Below are positions 60,201-64,000 of a stretch of 64,000 nucleotides of DNA, one piece after another. This stretch comes from Pycnococcus provasolii (Eukaryota; Chlorophyta; Pseudoscourfieldiophyceae; Pseudoscourfieldiales): contig CP150574.1 in NCBI GenBank assembly GCA_049487715.1, forward strand, positions 526,614 to 590,613, read 5' to 3'. Under the pieces are notes generated by a model. It saw only the letters and a program-made list of their open reading frames with translations. It was not told the origin of the DNA and searched no databases. The position numbers and the translations under genes were made by a program. How positions within the stretch are numbered: position 1 is the stretch's first letter; each line of letters opens with the position of its first letter.

Positions 60201-62850
60201 CTCGCGCGTGGAGAAGCTCACTTCACGTCTCGGATCTTCCATCTTTGATCTGACGAAGCGCAAGGCTGACCACGCTACATCCCTCGCCGAGTTGCGGATT
60301 CCGTTCGAACTTGGCATTTTTCAGCTCACCTACCAGGTGCTGAAAAAGAAGACGAAAAAGCTGGTTACTATTCTGGACGCCGTTACGCTCCGATTCCATG
60401 GCAAGGGCATGACGGCCGTGATGGGAGCGTCTGGATGCGGCAAGTCGACATTGCTCGAGCTCATCGTCGGACAACGCATGGAGGGCATCGTGTCCGGCAT
60501 GTTACTGCGCGGCGGACAGCCTGCATTTGCCGGTGGGAGTGAGCGGAATGTGCTTGACGAATTTGGCTATGTTCCGCAGCACGACGACGCGTCGACGCCG
60601 ACGCTGACGGGTCGCGAGGTGCTGATGTACTGTCTGGAGATGCGCATGCCTGAGCTGACGCGCGACGAGACTGTCGCCCGCGTCGAGGAAGTGATTGCAT
60701 CGATGGGAATTCAAAGCTTTGCAGACACCGCGATCGGCATGCCAGGTGGTGGGCGCGGGATCCGCGGCATTTCCGGTGGCCAGCGCCGTCGACTGACGCT
60801 TGCATCGCAGCTACTGCATGACCCGACATATCTTATGGCCGATGAGCCGACATCTGGCCTCGACTCGTCCTCAGCACTCAGCATTTGCGGGACGCTGCTA
60901 AAAATCGCCCAAGAGGGACACTCCATTGTGCTGACGATCCATCAACCTCGTCCCGAGGTGTTTGAGCTCTTCACGCGATTGGTGGTAATGGGCAAGGCGT
61001 CCCCTGGGCGAGGCGGGACTTGCTTGTTTGCAGGCAGCGTTGCAGCGTCCATCTCGCACTTCCGGAGACTTGTGCCCACGACGGCTGCCAGCATGGGTGC
61101 CACCGTCAATCCCGCGGATTTCATCATCGACGTCATATCGAATTCTGGCGAAGAGCTGCAGGAAACCTTTCGCCGTGCGAATGACGAAGGGCGGAAGAGC
61201 CTTTTCTCGGTCATGCTGCACAACTTGCTGCATGTCATCGATCGTCGAGCGGACGCGGAGGACATGTCGTTTGAACGCATTGAGGAACATAGCTTCCTAG
61301 GGGTTGTTCGCGAATACAATACAAGCCATTCGCTCACAACTGTTGCAGTTTATACGGAATCGTTTGAAGATCGCGTATCTCGTATGACATCTGATCAACC
61401 ATCCGATGACGAAAAGGGTAGAAGTCTGGACAAACTTGAAAAGGGTATAAGTCTGGACAAGCTTCTGACCCAATCTTTGTCGAGGATCGAGAGCCTTAGA
61501 AAAAGCTTCAGTCGGGGGATCAAAGAGGCGAGCCGCACGATGTCTGCAGGCAGCGCCATGGAGGTCCAGCGCATGCTGTCACAATCCCTTGCAGTGACGG
61601 CGGATCCTGTGACAGCATTTGTGATTGTGCAGCGATGGTTTAAGGTGACCGCGGCGGCGCATGGTCGCATGTACCTCTCCGACCTTGCCAAAGGCCCCGG
61701 ATCGTACATGACGACGAACTACCTGCTCTACGTTGTCATAGTGATCGTCGTCTCGATCGTTTATTGGCAATCGCCAGAATCGCCGAGCGGGATCTATAAC
61801 CAAATGACCGCCATCGTGCTGGTGACGATGATGCCTCAGTTTGGGAAAGTGACTACTGTGGAGGGCATGGGCAACATGGTCCTCATGCACCGCAGGAGCC
61901 GCATGGCGGGAAATGAGCACGGCTCGCACTTTGCCATCGCGTATGCTCTCACGCAGTCCTTCACTCCGTGGTTCATCCTTGGCACGGTGGCCTTGGTGTG
62001 TGCTGTGGCGATTAATATCCCGATGAGCGTTGTGCCTGCCTTGATTTTTGCGGCGGTGACCGTGGACGCAATCGTCAGCGCTGCGACCGCCGCCATAGTC
62101 TCGAGCGTTGGATTTGAAGTGAAGACCGCGTTCGCCGCTGCTTATGCTGGAATTCACGGCATCGGATCTGGAGTTATATTTGCGTACGACGACCTCCCAC
62201 CGATTTTCAAATGGATCGCATGGGTCATGCCAGCGGGACCCTGCTTGTCGCTGGTCACCACGCAATTCGTGCTTGCGTATGACGGATTTGCATGCCCAGA
62301 AGAAGACCCCGACCGAAATGGCATTGTCGATGGATATTGTAACCTCGCGAACGGCGCCTCGGTCTTGAGTGCGCTGACAATGCAGAATCCGCAGCTGAAG
62401 TGGGTGTCGGAGCACGTAACGGAGACGATTGCGATTCTTCTCTGCCAGTATTTGTTCTGGAGGATTGCCTTAGTTGCGATTAACATGTACAAGAGCTCGA
62501 GGAAGAGCGAGATTCTTGCGGAGCCGTTTGACAATGCGATCGTCCGCCTCATCAACGAATCGGTGGCGATGGGCCTGGACATAAACGAGGAGGTGCAAAA
62601 GCATTATGCCGCAACGATGATTCAGGACTTTTGTATGCTAATAGTTGTCCGCCAGAAGTGCAAGGAGCTGGGTCTTCCTGCATCCCCGATCTCGTCGTTG
62701 AGGAACGAGCTCCGCTTGCTCCAGTTCGGGGATAAGACGGAGAGGATGGAAGCCTTCATGCTCCTCGACAACGACATCGAGGTGGTGCGGCAGGTGCTGC
62801 ACGACCGCTTCGCGAAGGCTGTGCGGGGCGCGCCTTCGCCTGCAGCGTAG
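57253..62850 (+). CDS. Fusion of a Notum/pectin-acetylesterase-like ectodomain with an ABCG half-transporter
   Basis: One intronless frame of 1865 aa. A signal peptide (MWLLLLAAALPMAAGA) begins at residue 20. Residues about 40-320 form a Cys-containing domain I do not recognise. Residues about 345-760 match the Notum/PAE alpha/beta hydrolases: VIYFEGGGVCYNSSQC, VIPYCTSDFHIGDH, LFGSSAGGIAAAVHAD and FAPSCIMHGMTYHD. A full triad is visible (Ser549, Asp677, His741). One membrane helix (about 876-900) leads to a cytosolic linker and an ABC domain: Walker A GASGCGKST (Lys1064), signature SGGQRRR (1174-1180), LMADEPTSGLD. An ABC2-type domain with about six helices follows, in ABCG order. Predicted: export coupled to extracellular ester cleavage. 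Substrate unknown. Confidence 0.88.
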   Translation: MAPAPAATFGRPSAARARIMWLLLLAAALPMAAGAPAARRLPTYDECREALRRLNFNVYDYKRYPHFFRNDSFIHLAQAGIYKSPTDIEEYVLFADPQGSPYLDGNYVQTKPQCMKNKLLKPTEEGLCQLGVYSMREYNLNPTMANGTFRTLISSLVFVDPVDNKVPAWHVYFPRSFLENFFTMLATPQVRSYICDTLEKCPDAWKKSGLDAMPRGTCEDRLAVLPVAETDMLHIDGNSFGCRLLHAAFASKNSKHCPHISLEPMMDVKGKTKCSISAGTQLNALFGQEFLDEILDHADEMGMPFIPRTADAPKGGSEFWLPTDVHSRVASEKKTDDPSTAKSAEPPSWSTHALDRHVLDAYPCARCNDGRPAAYYSDAAAGAGGSKRRAVIYFEGGGVCYNSSQCMTRLLSPSSAGPLGPPKHSFNAYMMGVDDGVPGAMTSDAWPLRLGVSGVLSNKALHNPTMHDWLHVVIPYCTSDFHIGDHCGIATNAVTDAAFSGADQILHRNKTLTATGYCGAHVVDAVLDHLLETHPAIRNMEQVALFGSSAGGIAAAVHADAWATSLPGADVRAVVDSSWFPATSRTFATKNAVQESGESEQLIEYARLANAINASQRVSATCVAEQSATLSLHAPLATSDDSAPPALSDVAVGACLLLENILPHLATPAWVVQGLYDVYSVNPMTGRVDPNYLKNDVFLNSLVLLKWFESYGPSTIEALESAALRRENAHHRIFAPSCIMHGMTYHDGRSLKKVLKHDKDGPDWSSKLTIMNPSDTCETIDVPGVGSDFPWLSEDPLTALRTLHINGTSAYNHMTGVLATPREELRKSTLSRHGILFADICRGLNCNPSCSAVLKFPSSSFGSGGFSGFEGGVSRILVNALVVLVIGGMAALDLAFIVQSFVRLRQWADSRRRLEGSESPASPMVTELEFEPRKSEDDVHLEIQDIEVGDKSPPSGGNLRKTFTRKQTRRVDVRALRLQRTLTSRVEKLTSRLGSSIFDLTKRKADHATSLAELRIPFELGIFQLTYQVLKKKTKKLVTILDAVTLRFHGKGMTAVMGASGCGKSTLLELIVGQRMEGIVSGMLLRGGQPAFAGGSERNVLDEFGYVPQHDDASTPTLTGREVLMYCLEMRMPELTRDETVARVEEVIASMGIQSFADTAIGMPGGGRGIRGISGGQRRRLTLASQLLHDPTYLMADEPTSGLDSSSALSICGTLLKIAQEGHSIVLTIHQPRPEVFELFTRLVVMGKASPGRGGTCLFAGSVAASISHFRRLVPTTAASMGATVNPADFIIDVISNSGEELQETFRRANDEGRKSLFSVMLHNLLHVIDRRADAEDMSFERIEEHSFLGVVREYNTSHSLTTVAVYTESFEDRVSRMTSDQPSDDEKGRSLDKLEKGISLDKLLTQSLSRIESLRKSFSRGIKEASRTMSAGSAMEVQRMLSQSLAVTADPVTAFVIVQRWFKVTAAAHGRMYLSDLAKGPGSYMTTNYLLYVVIVIVVSIVYWQSPESPSGIYNQMTAIVLVTMMPQFGKVTTVEGMGNMVLMHRRSRMAGNEHGSHFAIAYALTQSFTPWFILGTVALVCAVAINIPMSVVPALIFAAVTVDAIVSAATAAIVSSVGFEVKTAFAAAYAGIHGIGSGVIFAYDDLPPIFKWIAWVMPAGPCLSLVTTQFVLAYDGFACPEEDPDRNGIVDGYCNLANGASVLSALTMQNPQLKWVSEHVTETIAILLCQYLFWRIALVAINMYKSSRKSEILAEPFDNAIVRLINESVAMGLDINEEVQKHYAATMIQDFCMLIVVRQKCKELGLPASPISSLRNELRLLQFGDKTERMEAFMLLDNDIEVVRQVLHDRFAKAVRGAPSPAA

Positions 62851-63409
62851 TTTGCTGAGGCGAAGGTAGTCGCGATTAAACTTTAATTAATTATATACAT
62901 TCACGTAGTATTAATTACACATCTTGTAGTACAAGTTAAGATAATGAGCCAAAACAAGCCTTCTTCAATAATACACCTTACTTTCTTTTATTATTGGTTG
63001 ACCGGGAGCTAACCCCCCCCGGTTCGGGGAGTTTTTGGCCATTTGACCCCCCATTTTTGAAACTGTTTACAGCACAGTTTTGACTAGTTTCTACTACGAC
63101 CCTTAGGAGTGGTATACACGCTTCATACGGGCATGCGTCATGTTCGTACACTTATATGAACCATGTGCACTTGCTTAAGCAACAAAAATATCTTGTGGCG
63201 GCACCTTTATTGTCCTCACGACGTGATTTTGACGTTAGGGACCCATCTTTGGTCGTGGCAAATAACCTAGGATGATGGCGACCGCTTCACCCCGTTAGTC
63301 CTCGGAGCGTACGGGCCAAAAAACTTTTTTTATGGTTGGCCCGTACCTCCAGAGGTGCGCTGCGCGCACCCCTGACCAACACCTTTCTGGGATGTGCGGT
63401 CCCATGTAA
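62851..63409. other. Subtelomeric non-coding DNA
   Basis: It is AT-rich at first (62870-62990), then mixed, with a GTTGACCGGGAGCTAACC segment and a C-rich run near 63018. No gene is seen; composition differs from the gene-rich part. Confidence 0.55.
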
Positions 63410-63567
63410 GGGGGCGTTCCGTCCGACGGGAGTTTAAGTCGGGGGCGTTCCGTCCGACGGGAGTTTTGTTCGGGGGCAGGGCATTCCGTCCAACGGGAGT
63501 TTTGGTCGGGGGCTTTCCGTCCGACGGGAGTTTACGTCGGGGGGCGTTCCGTCCGACGGGGTTCGCT
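63410..63567 (+). repeat. Subtelomeric minisatellite, five copies of a ~31-bp unit
   Basis: Units share GGGGCGTTCCGTCCGACGGG followed by AGTTT and a variable G/T-rich end. The third copy has a small insertion and a CAACGGG variant. The unit length varies between 30 and 35 bp. Confidence 0.9.
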
Positions 63568-63801
63568 TTCCGGTACCCACAATTTGACCAACCTCGTGCC
63601 GCGAGTGAGTGCTTCGAATCAAACCTAACTGCCAAAAAAAATGGCTGTTGTTATTGGCTTCGTTCTGCACGACACTGGCCGACGGTCGGCCGCATACCGG
63701 AGGCAAAATTTTTTTTTCAACATGTGCGTCAAACTGCCAGCCTGGCAATTAGGGTTACAATTAGGGTTACATACCCGGACCCCCCTTAGCATAACATTTC
63801 A
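63568..63801. other. Transition zone with degenerate telomere units
   Basis: Two imperfect ATTAGGGTTAC units (63749-63770) precede the perfect array. No gene is seen. Confidence 0.6.
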
Positions 63802-64000
63802 GGGTTAGGGTTAGGGTTAGGGTTAGGGTTAGGGTTAGGGTTAGGGTTAGGGTTAGGGTTAGGGTTAGGGTTAGGGTTAGGGTTAGGGTTAGGGTTAGGG
63901 TTAGGGTTAGGGTTAGGGTTAGGGTTAGGGTTAGGGTTAGGGTTAGGGTTAGGGTTAGGGTTAGGGTTAGGGTTAGGGTTAGGGTTAGGGTTAGGGTTAG
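63802..64000 (+). repeat. Telomere, (TTAGGG)n, about 33 units
   Basis: It is an uninterrupted perfect array running to the last base of the window, with the G-rich strand pointing right, as at a chromosome end. True length is unknown because the window ends inside it. Confidence 0.97.

Noticed and set aside
63394-63789. 131-aa frame in the subtelomere with repeated FRPTGV-like units
   Set aside because: The repeats are the translated minisatellite; the remainder is telomere-transition DNA with no domain.
63802-64000. CRISPR-like regular repeat array
   Set aside because: It is a 6-bp telomere repeat without spacers, at a eukaryotic chromosome end.

Overview
This 64 kb window is the right-hand end of a linear nuclear chromosome of a unicellular green alga, most likely prasinophyte-like. 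It ends in about 200 bp of (TTAGGG)n pointing off the right edge. The green-algal reading rests on several signals. There is a B-type cyclin-dependent kinase with the PSTALRE helix, and a LOV-domain histidine kinase of the type known from small prasinophytes. Two proteins look plastid-targeted: a two-RRM RNA-binding protein and a porphobilinogen deaminase. TGTAA-type poly(A) signals follow many genes. The DNA is GC-rich and gene-dense. Most genes are intronless, and the introns that can be placed are short (76-417 bp), often with a GTACGT donor. The species cannot be named from sequence alone.

Layout. 1-2882: 3' part of a CAMTA-type transcription factor. 3005-8434: a large fasciclin-repeat surface protein and a small unknown. 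9323-12563: three plus-strand genes (mitochondrial MCUR1/CCDC90-like protein, a METTL21-like methyltransferase, a Romo1/Mgr2 inner-membrane protein). 12857-21278: a sialyltransferase-like enzyme, a voltage-gated K+ channel, a Trm10-like tRNA methyltransferase and an unknown secreted protein. 22602-28033: a low-complexity protein, a Dispatched/Patched-like transporter and a small twin-CX3C protein. 28231-31189: a structurally complete hAT transposon with matching 8-bp target duplications. 31321-37633: two armadillo-type proteins, a prolyl iminopeptidase and a membrane protein. 37917-40281: two convergent genes that share an almost identical 191-bp leader-coding segment in inverted orientation. 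40953-50332: LOV histidine kinase, RNA-binding protein, a broken JmjC gene, porphobilinogen deaminase and CDKB. 50526-56777: a drug/metabolite-type transporter, a conserved coiled-coil protein and a PPR protein. 57253-62850: one open frame joining a Notum/pectin-acetylesterase-like ectodomain to an ABCG half-transporter. 62851-64000: subtelomere with a minisatellite, then the telomere.

There is no operon logic, since genes are independent and on both strands. Loose themes are organelle function (mitochondrial MCUR1-like and Romo1, plastid tetrapyrrole synthesis and RNA binding, PPR), surface and membrane biology (fasciclin, sialyltransferase-like, K+ channel, Dispatched-like, EamA, ABCG fusion), and light/cell-cycle control (LOV-HK, CDKB). 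Intergenic DNA carries a recurrent TTCGGGGTTT-like motif, pyrimidine-rich leaders before start codons, and scattered interstitial telomere-like repeats.
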